Shown: positions 21,299 to 33,000 of the stretch, piece after piece | How positions within the stretch are numbered: position 1 is the stretch's first letter | How the letters are laid out: each line of letters begins with the position of its first letter | Assembly (NCBI GenBank): GCA_030737835.1 | Contig: CM060850.1 | Span: 10,173,877 to 10,237,876 of the forward strand | Length of the DNA stretch: 64,000 bases | Origin: Acorus gramineus | Taxonomy: Eukaryota > Streptophyta > Magnoliopsida > Acorales > Acoraceae | Direction of reading: 5' to 3' | The notes under the pieces: model-generated | Told to the model about the DNA's origin: nothing | Seen by the model: the letters and a program-made list of their open reading frames with translations, nothing else | The model's database searches: none | Translations under genes and position numbers: made by a program

Positions 21299-23757
21299 TG
21301 TAATAACCCAAACCCTCTTATCCAGTTTATGCTAATATTTACATGTTTGGATCGCAGGATAGGATAATTTTATGCTATTGAGCTTTTGGTCATTATTGTT
21401 CTTGAAGTCTTGCATTCGGTTTCATTTTCGTAAAGCACCTTGGAGACATATTCAAGATTTGATATAAACAGATGAAGTCTTTATTTTTTAGTTACCTTTC
21501 ATATAAAATTAGTTTTGCATCATTTGAAGCTGTATTGGAAAAGTTATGGCTGTTTTACCATTTCTGCCGTAGAAGAAGAAATCGGGAGCTCTTTTGTTCG
21601 TCTCTATTTTTAATATAGTTGGAGGCTTCTTCTGATCTTGATCTAAACATAGAAGTTGTAGATATTTTCGTTACCTTTCCAACAGAAGTTGAACCATTTG
21701 AAGTGGGATTTCCTACGAGAAGTTATGACTGTTAGAGTCGAGGCTGCGCTGAATTCTAAAGGAGGGCACTTTTATTATTTGGCGGAATCCAAAGTTTTAA
21801 ATAAATGTTTAAGTCGGTGGAGGGTGGTGTTGGTGGTTAAATATGGTGAGTGAGAGAGAGTCACCCGAGACTCTATTCCAAGGGAAATAAAAAGAGAAAA
21901 TTAGGAAAAATGAGGAAAATCTTCGTGGAGTATTTTTCGTGCTATACAGGGTAAGGATTTTTGTTCTTTTCATTGTTATTCTTCGTATAGGGTTGTTCTA
22001 TTTTAGTTTTGAATAGAAAATTGTGATTTGGGGCTGAAATTTGAATATGTTTTTAAGGCTGGATATATTAGAATTGGAGAGTTATTTTAATTGTGTTAAC
22101 TTAGGATTTGCAGTGGGGATATCCAATTTGTTTTAGGAGAACTGAGAATCTCTTGATTATTGGGGTTATTTTTCGTATCTGATTGAGACTATATTTTTAT
22201 CAGTAGGTTTCTTTCTGCTTGGTTTAAGAGCTGGAATAGGGTGAGTCCAGTTAGGGATATAAATTGCAAGGTAAGTGACCCTATTGTTATTTGTTTGTTC
22301 CATTCCATTCCACGCTTTGTTGTTGTTGTCGCTGTTTGGTTTGCTGTTTGGGTTATTTGAGATTCTGTAATTGATCGAGATTCTGAACATTCATATCATT
22401 GATCAATTTATTTTGAGATTCCAGGGTGTTCTTTATTTTGTGACCCATTTTATATAGTCCATTATTGATTCTTGTGAACGCATAATTGACTTGTTAATAT
22501 TGTGAGCCTTCCTTGATATTATTATTTACATCCTAGTGATTTGTTGGCATTCTATGATCAGCGTGGTTGTGCTGTCCGACCATAGAGCTTTGTGATTTAC
22601 TTGATATCGATGTTTCTTATATTACCTTTTTGCTTGCTTGGAGTTGGATGACCATAGATCTTACATTTGGGTTGAGGATTAGCTCCCCATGAGCGCGCAT
22701 GAGTACATACGGGTCCTGTAGGGGGGCAGGTTAATACCCTACCGTGCCTGGACGACGGGGGGCCATGTAGCATTTTACGTTCGAGGGCAACGCGCGAGGT
22801 TTGTATGTTGTGGACATCTCGGACTGCGGGGGGGGGGAGATGGGGTCATGTAGATGGTCAATCCTGCGCTCTGGACGTTCAGGGGCCAGAGTTGCGATTT
22901 CTTATCATTCAGATTGGGGTGATTCAGCTTGAATTGTGATTTCAGGGTATCTGTTCTTAGTCCATCGGGGATGCACCTTGATGTTATTTGTTGGCCTTAT
23001 CGATTGTGATGTGTTATTCTAAGCTATCCATTCCTCGATGGGTGAGTTTATCAGCAATGTTATTTCTTTTCTCTGCTGGTAATCATAGAGTTGTTTCATT
23101 TGGTATTTATTATTTGGCCTCATGTTTATTGAGATGTTTGAGCTAGTATTTCATTCTATTTGATCTTCACCTTTGAGTTATTATTCGTGGAATGGTTTGG
23201 TTACTTACTGAGCATTTTTCACTCATTCTATTCTATTTTTCCTATTTTGCAGAGTAGAGGCGGAGGTTTCTGGGCATTGACTTTGTCTTATTTTGGGGGT
23301 CACGTTCAGTTGGTGATAGGTATATATATATATAGAGATGTGGATATTGTTGATGTTTTGGATCTGTATATGATTAGTTTTGGTGGAGGCTGGTCTAGCT
23401 TCTCTGTATATATGGATCACTGTATATGAGGTGTATTAGATGCTATGTTAACTGCTTAAACTTTCCTGGGCATGTTGTGATATAGGTGATTATGTATATG
23501 ATTGATTAAATGTTGCATCAGAGTTAGGCAGCGGAAGGTTTATATAGGTGATTATATATTTTGTTGATTATATGTTATCCCAGGGTTGTTATCATATGAG
23601 ATTATATAGGGTGGATATTTCGATGTAAGAAAAAAAAATGGTGAGTTTTGAAGCACGTGATGTGCTCGTGCCAGTGTTTTGGGCACGGATCGTCACAGTT
23701 GGTATCAGAGCTTAGGTGGCGTGAACGTGTCGATGGTTTGGGACACGGGCCGTCACA
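21299..23757 (+). mobile_element. Ty3/gypsy element reduced to 5' LTR, PBS and a 3' LTR stub, with TSD
   Basis: The LTR starts TGTAATAACCCAAACCC at 21299 and ends GGATCGTCACA at 23697 (2399 bp). The primer-binding site TGGTATCAGAGC follows at 23700-23711. About 37 bp resembling the LTR end (GGGACACGGGCCGTCACA) then finish the element at 23757. The flanking 5 bp are TGTGT on both sides (21294-21298 and 23758-23762), a perfect target site duplication. The start, end and PBS fit a chromovirus (Tekay/Del-type) LTR, an assignment made by motif only. All internal coding sequence is deleted. The insertion splits the MULE transposase gene. Confidence 0.85.
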
Positions 23758-23762
23758 TGTGT

Positions 23763-24469
23763 GGAATGTCATACTGCCAGATTGGAATTGCATCCAAACT
23801 ACGTTCATCCTCAGTGTCAGATCCACCAACCCAATGATCTTCCTCCTCCCCTTCATCCGTTTCATCCACACCTTCCACTTCATCATCATCCTCACTTTGT
23901 TCGTCTATATTGAAGGTATCGTCATTACCCATGTCATGCATATGAGACCTATATATAATAAACAATTGTATATAGTAAATTATTGGACTAAATGAAATAA
24001 ATGAATGAGAGACACGTGCATTATAAATTATATTATACATTCAAGTACCTAGTTCTTAGCATCTCAAAGTTCATTGTCAGTGTTGCTTCAAAAATATCAT
24101 CTTCAGAGTTTGGTACGTATGAAGAAGATGACAGTTCATACGGTTCATGGACTTTGCATAGTTTCTGAGTCGTCTACATTGTAAGGAAGTTTCATCGTCT
24201 GTCTTTCCTATAATCTCCTTTTTCTCCAGCCATAACTCAATCCCATGTACATGCTTCGGGTATAATTTCATCATGACTTTGACAGCCATGTTATCTTCAA
24301 CATGGACAGTCTCGCTCATTCCAGGACGTGTGGGATGCATTGCACACATTGATAATATATAGCAACTTGGATCCGTTCCCGTCAATCCGTACATCATTCG
24401 AAGCAAATCAATGTATGAAATATTTTTATTTACGATGGTGGATTTTCGAGATCCCCTTCGTATCTTCAA
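23763..24469 (-). pseudogene. MuDR transposase N-terminal region (two exon pieces)
   Basis: The piece at 24469-24077 contains NISYIDLLRMMYGLTGTDPS and VHVEDNMAVKVMMKLYP. This is the ubiquitin-like N-terminal segment of plant MuDR transposases. The piece at about 24000-23763 is very acidic (IDEQSEDDDEVEGVDETDEG, then GSDTEDERS) and ends in IWQYDIPHM at the gypsy target site. The acidic linker is typical before the DBD. Between them lies a probable short intron. The gene is interrupted and incomplete. Confidence 0.65.
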
Positions 24470-25060
24470 TGATCCCCGTCCTTAACTATTCTCCCATTAA
24501 ATGAATATATCAACGGTACCTCAAAAAAAAAATTCATCTACTGTAATACATTACAACATTGTAAAATTTTAGCACACAATACATCGTTATACAGTTCTTA
24601 TATGGTTAAAAAAATTATATGGATTTTGCATAACTATATTTATTTAGGAGTAATTATATGAATTTCTCATAACTATAATTATATAAAAAATTTATATAGA
24701 TTTCTCGTAACTACAATAATAATAAAAAAATAAAAGCTTAATGCTATACAAAATTCAAATTTCATACTTATAACTATAATAATAAATTTTCTTTTTACAA
24801 AATAAATTTGAATAACAACCACATTATCAAATTTTGAGAAATACCTTAATAAACTGAAGTTTAATTGAGTATTTTAGGAAAGATCCACGAGTGATGGAGA
24901 CGTGATGATGGATCATATCTCTAGTGGAGACGTGTTTATCGATCACGTCTCCACTGGAGACGTGATCAGCTAACACGTGGAGCCCTGAGGAAAGAGATGT
25001 CGCCGCGCGCAGGCACCAGGCGCCTGCTGTTATTTGTGTCACTTTTGAGTGATTAAATAT

Positions 25061-27382
25061 CATATTTTTATTTATTTTTGGAGTTCATGTGCTCAATTTG
25101 AAAATATAACCGTATATAGGTGATCCTAGTGTCTGCTTTGACTTATCTATAAATTTTCGTCGCATTCCGACATCGTTTTAAAAATTATACAGTTCCAAAT
25201 GGTATCCGTGTTTAGCTGAATCTGGGTTTTGGTTGGTTCTTTGATTGGGTGGGTGGTGACTCAAGGCAAGTATCACCCCATTCTCCAACCCTTGGTTCCT
25301 AATGTTTCTATTAGAGGTGAGTGTATGTCTAAGTATACCCCCTCCTTATCTCATCACACCAAACTCATTTGTACCTCTTTTGTTCCCATCTCACACTCTC
25401 AAAACCCTAAATTGAGTTTAATCTCTCTTTCTCTCTCCCCCTTTCATTCTCTGTAGGGCAGCCCCCTTTGTGTGTGATTTTTGGTGGTGCAAGTGAAGAT
25501 GAAGAGAAGAAAATGAATGAAGAGTGAAAAGGATGGTGAATATGTGTGCGAACCTTGTATTTCCCCCCACCTCCCTCTTCTTCTCCATGGCATTCTTTTG
25601 ACCTCATTGTTGTTTTGGCTTATGTGAGGGTGTTGATCTAGTGGTGGTTATGGCTATGCATGTGTGATGATTGATTTCTTGTGGTGGTGGTGGAATCCCT
25701 TGGGTGCATCCTTTTCCCCTCTTCTTCTCATGATATGTTTGTTTTCCCCTTTGTGTCATGTAGGTGTTTGTGTTTATGCTTCAATGAAGTATGAGTGTTG
25801 TTATCTAGTGCTTTGGATGGTCAGCAAGGATGCATAGGTGTTGTTGTATGTGTTTTCCCCTTTTCTTGTTGTTGGAAGTTTTGTGTTGTAGTAAGGTAGA
25901 TTTCTGTCCTATAACAATCCTTGTAAAACTAGTACTTAGAGACATATTTTTAGGATTATGTCTTCATATGATATGATCATCCATACGTCTAGATTCTATA
26001 TATGAAATTTGGTATCATAATATTATCTATGTTGTAAGTTAGAATGTGATTTGCATGGACTGTTCAGATTCGCGTAGGAAATGACCAGTTTCTGAAAATA
26101 TTTTATTTCGGTCATGTAGAGGCCAAATCAGATTATGATGTCTTCACGGAGTATGATCCTAACATGTCAAAGAACGTGTATGATTTATTTCAGAATTATT
26201 GGATGTGTATTTGGTGCTGTGGAGATTAAATGTTAAGGCTGGTTGTAGTAGATGTACCAGTTTTACTTGATTGTGTGTCAAAGAGCTATTATGCATGATG
26301 TGAGAACAATCAAGAGTTAGTGTCTTCATGAAGTTGGCTTGTATGTGTGTCAGGAGACTTCATATTTTAATTGAGCATTATTGGTTGTGTTTTGCAGCTT
26401 TCGTTGGCAGAACTCGCGACTATCCAGGTAACGGTGAGTGGTTCGATCCACCCACGTAGGAAGCGCATAATACACGTAGCCGTACTCCGTGTATTCTAAG
26501 AGTGTTGTAGTTATGTAGTATTCGTATAAATGAACATATTATTAATATTATAACTTACCATGTTAGATAATGTATACATATATTTATAATTTGTATTTCG
26601 CGTAGACAACTTATATCGCACTCATTACTTGTTTGTACACCATAATACATGCATAACCATTTTTTTGTACAATTATTGCTAGCATGATATTGTATCTTAT
26701 GTATCTAGTATCACAGAATATGGTATGCCATAGGTGGTTCGTGTATCAAATTTACTCTATGATTAGTTAAATATGTGTAATGCTATTTATCATTAAATTT
26801 GTATGGTTCCATACTTAGCTTTGATATATTATGGAATGTTAAAACTAAATATTTGAATAATAAACATTGCCTATCAGTTATAGGCATGTGTAGGACCCGC
26901 CTTTGGGGTCATGCTATGACTTTATTCAGTTGTGAATATAGTTAATCTTCCCGCATCCGATGGATGCAACTTTATGGGAATTCATGAGAATTATACAGTG
27001 TATTGTTAATAGCTAACCGATGGTGGAGGATTTATAAGGGTTATATTGTGAGCTCTGAATGAATTCAAGGCCTCTAAGGCAGGGTGTAGTACCGCACAGT
27101 GCACCATTTGAAAATTCTACTATGTGAGTGTGATCGTGGGGCCGCGATCTATGAGAACAGGGGCTGATCTCTAAAGCACTCATGAAACAAGATAAGCGTA
27201 ATGGCCGTAATGCGCGCACCGATAAAGAACCTGGTCTAGTGTTTATACTGTGTTGTGTAACTTACTGAAGTTTGATCATAGGGTCTAGTTCAAGACCTAG
27301 TTCACTATGTCTCTACAAATGAAAGTTAGTTAACACTAAGTGAGGTTCAAAGCCCTAAGCTACCTCATCGAACACACAGTAT
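25061..27382. other. Gene-free region, probably old LTR-type repeat
   Basis: No open coding region is supported. The texture is mixed GC, T-rich on the plus strand, with stop-rich short frames. The stretch at 26880-27240 has GTAGGACCCGCCTTTGGGG and similar words that recall gypsy LTRs. No PBS, polypurine tract or target duplication could be fixed. A search against a plant repeat library would settle it. Confidence 0.35.
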
Positions 27383-28280
27383 TGTATCGCCCAAATTTAT
27401 TTATTTATTTATTTTTCTTTATAATAAAATTATTTAATCTTGTGGGGGGTTATTGAAAAAAATTAATACATTTCCTTAAAAAAATGTATTAATTAGTTTC
27501 CAAATATAGATTAAAAAATTAATGGGATGTTTAATTCCATGTTTAGTCCTGCATCGATTAAAGAATGCGATGAAGCAGTCTTTAAATATGCCTTGTGTAG
27601 ATCTTGGGTCGGGACCCAAGCAAGGGCTGGGGCTTGTGAATTGCACTTGCTTTTACTTTTGCATATTGCGTATTGCATATTTCGTATTTCATATCTCGTA
27701 TCTTGTATCTCAGACTTCGGACTCGGACATGGTCATGGTCATGGGCTTGGGTTTGGGTATGGGTATGGGTACGAGTTAAATGTAAAATTTATTTGGAACG
27801 TTTTATTTTTCGCAACGGCTGACAATGTTTAAATTTGAATTTTAAACGTTGTAAATAAATATGATAACTGTAAATGCTTACCATAATTAGCGCATGTAAT
27901 TAATACCTATGTTACACCTCCAACAGTCGAATCTTTGTGCCTATAAAAAGGCTACCTTCGCAGATATTTATTGCCTGCAAAAAAACTAAGTGTTCCACCA
28001 GAAATCCTCCACAAAAACTAAGTTCTTATTTTCCTTTTTGTTTTTTTGGGCGATCAAGTCTACGACCGGTTCGACTTCTCTTCCTGCTTGCACCAAGAAG
28101 AGAACAGCAAGGGCTGGGTGGTTTTATCTTGGGAACAGATCGTCGAGAACCCTGTGCGATTGAGGGGGCGTATTCTGTTCTGAAGACAGCGTTACCACGT
28201 GACTCCATACCAAGCTCTTCTAATCCCTGTCTTCATATTCTTTCTGTTTTTGTCTGATAATAGATCACATATTTCTAACA
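27383..28280 (+). repeat. Possible solo LTR (promoter-like content)
   Basis: The segment starts TGTATCGCCCAAATTT and ends ATTTCTAACA at 28280. It holds a TATA-like CTATAAAAAGG at 27941, followed by transcribed-looking sequence. TG...CA ends and a TATA box fit an LTR. No primer-binding site follows and no matching LTR is in the window, so this is tentative. A short open frame at 27937-28257 (106 codons) lies inside it and is not taken as a gene. Confidence 0.3.
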
Positions 28281-30046
28281 GGATCGAGTCGGGTAGGGCC
28301 AAGTCGACCCACTAACAAGCGGCCTAGGTCAGATCAGAAGAGACTAGACTTAGAGAGGTCGAGAAACTTCTTAAGGGCTGTTTCTTTTTTTTCTCTCACC
28401 TTCTTTTTTGGTAAAGAAAATAAAGGATTTGAGAAAATGAAGGGAGAGGAAAAGAAGAATTTACTCCACATAGGGGTGGTAGAGACCACGCTTTTCTTGG
28501 TTAAATTTTTTTTTTAATTTCTATTTTTACATGATAAGTTTGAATAAATAGAGTCCAGTATAATATAAATAGTTTTTTACTATTTTGATTTTATAATGTT
28601 TTATGAGAACATTTGGAATGCGGTTTGGATAATTCTGCTTTTATGTGAAATAAAAAAATTATAAAAATATTTTAAATGCTTAAAATTTTAATTATTTAGT
28701 ATTTAGTTATAAATGTTGGGTTAAATCATGCGTGTTGGGTTGGATCATAATGGAAAAAAAAATACACGGTATTTGGGTTGTGTCAATCGGGTCTCAAGTC
28801 CATAGATTCGGATCGGGTGGATCGAGACCCGACCCATTTTGATTGTCGGGTCCTTCGAATCATGTATTTATGCCTTTTATCGGATCAAATTCGGATTAGG
28901 TCCGAATCGACCCAAAATGCAAGAAGAGAGGCAGAGGGAGAAAAAAGTTACGATAGTCTGAATCTTACCTCAAAATACAAGAAAAGAAGCGGAGGGAGAA
29001 AGAGTGAGAGGGATGAGCAAGACAAAGGAAATACAAGAGGGATAATGAAAATGTTCCCACAAGATGTGAGAAACACAAACAGTCCACGAAAGACTGATGC
29101 CATGTTTAAAAGATAGATCTCATGTATGCCATTGTAGGATGGATATTTTTTTTTTCTTTTTTATTGGATGTAGGACGGAAATTCTTGTAATCCCAATTTA
29201 TGTTTTTGTATTTCTTTCATTTCACTTGATGATGTTGAGGTATAACGTAAATAATTTTTCCAAACTTTTGCGGGCTATAAGAAGGTACTAGTTTTAGAAT
29301 AATAAAGATTTAAGTTTAGGTCTCGAGAAATCAGACTTAAATCATAAAATAATCCTTGACAAAAAAAAAATAGAATAAATCATGTATATATTTGTAGTAT
29401 ATATATCATCTATGTAAATGTATATGTTTGTTATATATATGATGTGTATACTTTTTCCTACTAAAAAATTATATATATTTAAAAAATGTACATTTAAAAA
29501 ATCAAGACATGTGAGTACAAGTGGGGTTACAAGTAGGATTGTCCCTAACTTTATCTATAAAAGAAACATAACATGATAAGAATGAATGAGAAAGTCCTTA
29601 TTATTAAGAATGCGAGTGTGAGAGATTGTATAAAGTGAGCTGTAATTCAAGTTTATTTGTATCTAACTTTATAAAAAATTGCTGGACAAAAAAATTATAA
29701 TGCATATGTAGAGAAATATCAAGTATAGTGATTTTAATTTACATTTTTCATGTTGTCATTTTTTATTTTTTTTTTAAGTGAAAGGTCTCAACAGGCTTTG
29801 CTTTTTCATTAATTAAAAAATTATTGAGTGTGCATCCATATTAGTAGCTATACATATGAGCCACCTTATCTATACAATTATTAAGACTATCCACAATAGG
29901 GATCAAACGATGGGGTCATTCATAAGAGGATCACTTGCGAATCTGAACAAAAGATTTTTCATGTTATGTTACAAAGCACAGTTACAAAACAAGCAAAAGT
30001 GCAACTCACCTGAACCATCCACGAGACAATGAAAAGGCTGCTCTCA
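28281..30046. other. AT-rich intergenic DNA with a GGGTC-rich tract
   Basis: 28730-28920 has GGGTTGG, CGGGTC and GACCCGACCC words like the other GGGTT tracts of the window. The rest is AT-rich with TATATA runs near 29370-29480. No gene is seen. The 3' untranslated region of the RRM gene, which ends at 30047 on the minus strand, should occupy the last few hundred bases. Confidence 0.45.
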
Positions 30047-33000
30047 TCACAAACGGCCCGCAGAATGTCGAGGAAGCAGATCATGCTGTATGGGTTCACC
30101 AGTGAATGGATCAAACTTGTAAGGTTGGCCCGTGAAGGGGTCGAATTTCACTTGAGGGCGTTGCAGGGGTTGATTGGCGGTGGAGGCTCGGTGAGAGAGC
30201 TTAAAGTAGGAATCCAAACTCAATCCACCACTGCTGCCACCATAGTTTGTGGAAGATGAAATGGGTGGTTTGTATGAGAATCCAATCTCTCCTAGTGTTC
30301 CAGTACCAGGTCGAGGGAGGTAAGGCTCTACTGAGGGCAAGGAAGAGCGCAGCTTTAATTCAGGAGATATTGTGAGAGCATTGTATCTGCAAAAATATGA
30401 CACTGGTGATTTAATACATTCTTAATAAGAGAATCGGATGATAAATGCTCACATTGTGTGTATGCATTAAAGATTCAGCAACTTATAGAGCACAGATATA
30501 ATGCTGGGAACGGAAAGATGCTACAATGAATAAACCAAAAGTAATGTGCTATATTATAATTATTTGAAAGTATGAGCACTTATCAATAAGCTATAAACCT
30601 ATACGTGTCGGACACTGACACATGATGTTCATTGAAGTATATGTGCTTCCTGGATAGAATTAAAAATTCCCCAAAGGAAATCGGAGAAAGCTCTCGGATG
30701 TTAAGCTATAAAACATAATACATTTTGAATTGTTGGAAACTCTCCTTGTGCTACTTACCAGAGTCTTGGTGAGTTGGCTAGCACCATGGGTTTGCTCCCC
30801 ATTAGCACGTGTTCAATTCCCACCCTCAATTTACCTAGGTGTCCTAGGGAAACTTTCAAATGGGTCGGTGCGGACACCCGGAGGATTAGTCATTGCCTCG
30901 AAGGGTTTGGGATACCTCCGATAGCAAAAAAAAAAGAAAGAACTCTCCCTGTGCTACCATTTCAGAGTTGCCGACTTTGGCAGAGAGAAGAATTAGTGCA
31001 AGGAACTTCTCACAGGCTTTTGGTTTTGATGACCAAAAAAAACAGGGCACACTTATTATGTCCGTGGATATGGAACAATAATGATATGCTTAATAACTGA
31101 TCTGAAGGGGAAAAAAAGATTCCAGACAATTACTAGTGTAATAGTACTTGAAGAAAAAAGATGGAAAAATCCACCTACACAGATGGACATCTATTAGGAA
31201 TTAAAAAAATGGAATGTGAATCTATACAGGGGACCCCTGGGTCCAGAATACCAAAAATACATTACTTCTGGTAGCTCATGTGGCTGACTGTCTCTTGCAA
31301 CTTGGTGGGGTTTATGGAATTATCTAGTTCAACCAAAAACCCTGCTTGGCAACCTGGCTTTTGATAATTTATATTGAATTGTTCATAAGAGCCAATTTGA
31401 TTATATGCATTGCACAAAGATTGTTCAAAAGCATCATATAAAAAAATAGGGATTACCTAGCTGCAGCACTCCCCAAAGTACGAGATGAAACAGGATCCAA
31501 AGTTGATGCCTGAACAGAAGCTCGTATATTAAATGGCTCTGGTTCTCTGTATGAAAAATCACCCGCACTTCTTAAATGTAAGAGCTTGGAATCTGTTCTC
31601 AATTTATCAACCTGGTGCTGCACCAATAATATGAAAGGGTCACTATCCTCCCATTAGGGTAGGGCCTAATTCCACTATCACATAACACATCCACAGTTGT
31701 ACATAAACAAACTCTGTTAATTGAGCCACTGACACATATAAAGAGAGCTGCCTCTATAATGAGCATGCGCAGAAAAATATGAAAATATGTTTACTTAATG
31801 ATCATTAATCAGCTTCTCACTGGACTAACTTTAAGAAGCAGAAGTTATCTGCAATAATAAAGGTTGGGAACCCCAAATAGGGCAGTAGGTCTATTTCACT
31901 TTGTCCTGCTCATTCTACACGTGGAGTAAAGATTTCCTTGATAAAATGGGCAAGATGGCATCAAAATTCAATAGTTACGGATATCGGGTGCGTTTAACTC
32001 AAAATATGCATATTTTATAAGGGAGCAAATACCTGAACAATTAATGATGTGAAGTATGCTCCTTTGTTCTGAACATCTGCACCAGATAGCATGAACTGCA
32101 AACAGAAGTATAGAAAGATTAGAACGAGGGTGGAAAACATAACACTCAAATACGCATGGCACACTAACTACTACTAACCTTATCAAGAACAGTTAAAGCT
32201 TCTGAATGAGGAAGCTCTCTGAGCCTTGTTATGCAACAGATATCTATCTGCCAAGAGAAGAGTTGTCTGCCTATTCAAAAGCAATGACATAATGTATTCC
32301 AACAATGCAAGAAAATGTGAAATTTATTAATTATACAAATCTGGACAAAAGGAGTCTCCTGACCTGTTACAATGGCAACCTTCATGGTTCTGGTGTATAT
32401 TTTCTAATTTTATTTATTTATTAGTTAGTTACTTATTTGGTAGATTACTGGGTTTTTTTTGTTTTGAAAATCGGTGCCCCCTGGGGTTTGATCCCCTCCC
32501 AAGCTTGGTAGAGTATTTTATTTTCCCCTTATTTCTATGGGGATGAAGAAACTGCCTTCTGGTTCTTCTTTCATTGAGAAACTACTTACATCATATCGGG
32601 TAGCAATTTCCAGACGTAATATGCGGAGCAATCGTTCTTTCACTGCAGACGGTAGTGAAATAACAGCTGCTTCATATGGATCAGTAACATGAGGAACCTG
32701 AAATAGATGCATAAGGTGGAGATAACTTTCTGTGAGGAAGTCCCATAAAAAAATTAATAAATAAATCTGTGAGGAATTGAGAGGGGGGGGGGCGCTTTGT
32801 TCAGCAAAGGACAAAAAATGCTATAGAGCATATTCTCCTAGATGCTTTGCAACAGTTCAACAGATGTTTTACTAACTAGCAGCTGTGCTTAAAAACAGTG
32901 CATGGCCTTAGTTTTTATTGCTGGTCGACATCTATTTCAGGCTTTCACAATCTTAGCTTTATACTGGCTAAAGCATCATAAATCTAACTCAACAATATTT

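Larger units (their letters stand above)
19590..25060 (-). mobile_element. Decayed Mutator-like element (MULE) with plant mobile domain segment
   Basis: Both ends carry copies of the motif ATCACGTCTC and GC-rich stretches. The left end has the motif near 19671, 19781-19806 (a perfect 26-bp palindrome) and 19817. The right end has it at 24895-24967, including a 27-bp palindrome at 24941-24967. The motifs point the same way when one end is reverse-complemented, as expected for terminal or subterminal inverted repeats. The minus-strand interior holds MuDR transposase N-terminal pieces (24469-23763 and 21293-20865) and a plant mobile domain piece (20822-20580). A gypsy element (21299-23757) is inserted in the transposase gene. 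The exact ends and target duplication were not found. Confidence 0.65.

Noticed and set aside
23223..23429. Overlapping open frames of 65-89 codons on both strands
   Set aside because: They lie inside the gypsy LTR, which is non-coding, and match nothing recognisable.
27545..27600. AGTCCTGCATCG followed ~25 bp later by TTTAAATA, resembling the USE and TATA boxes of plant U-snRNA genes
   Set aside because: The sequence after the TATA-like box does not begin like any U1-U6 snRNA that I know, and the USE matches only partly. Similar words occur in LTR promoters, so it is treated as part of the LTR-like region.
27937..28257. 106-codon open frame on the plus strand
   Set aside because: It lies downstream of a TATA-like box inside a region with LTR-like ends. 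The protein has no recognisable domain and looks like chance.
30811..30821. B-box-like GTTCAATTCCC, considered as a tRNA gene
   Set aside because: No cloverleaf can be drawn, the A-rich tail and target duplications identify a SINE, and the same applies to 59311-59325.
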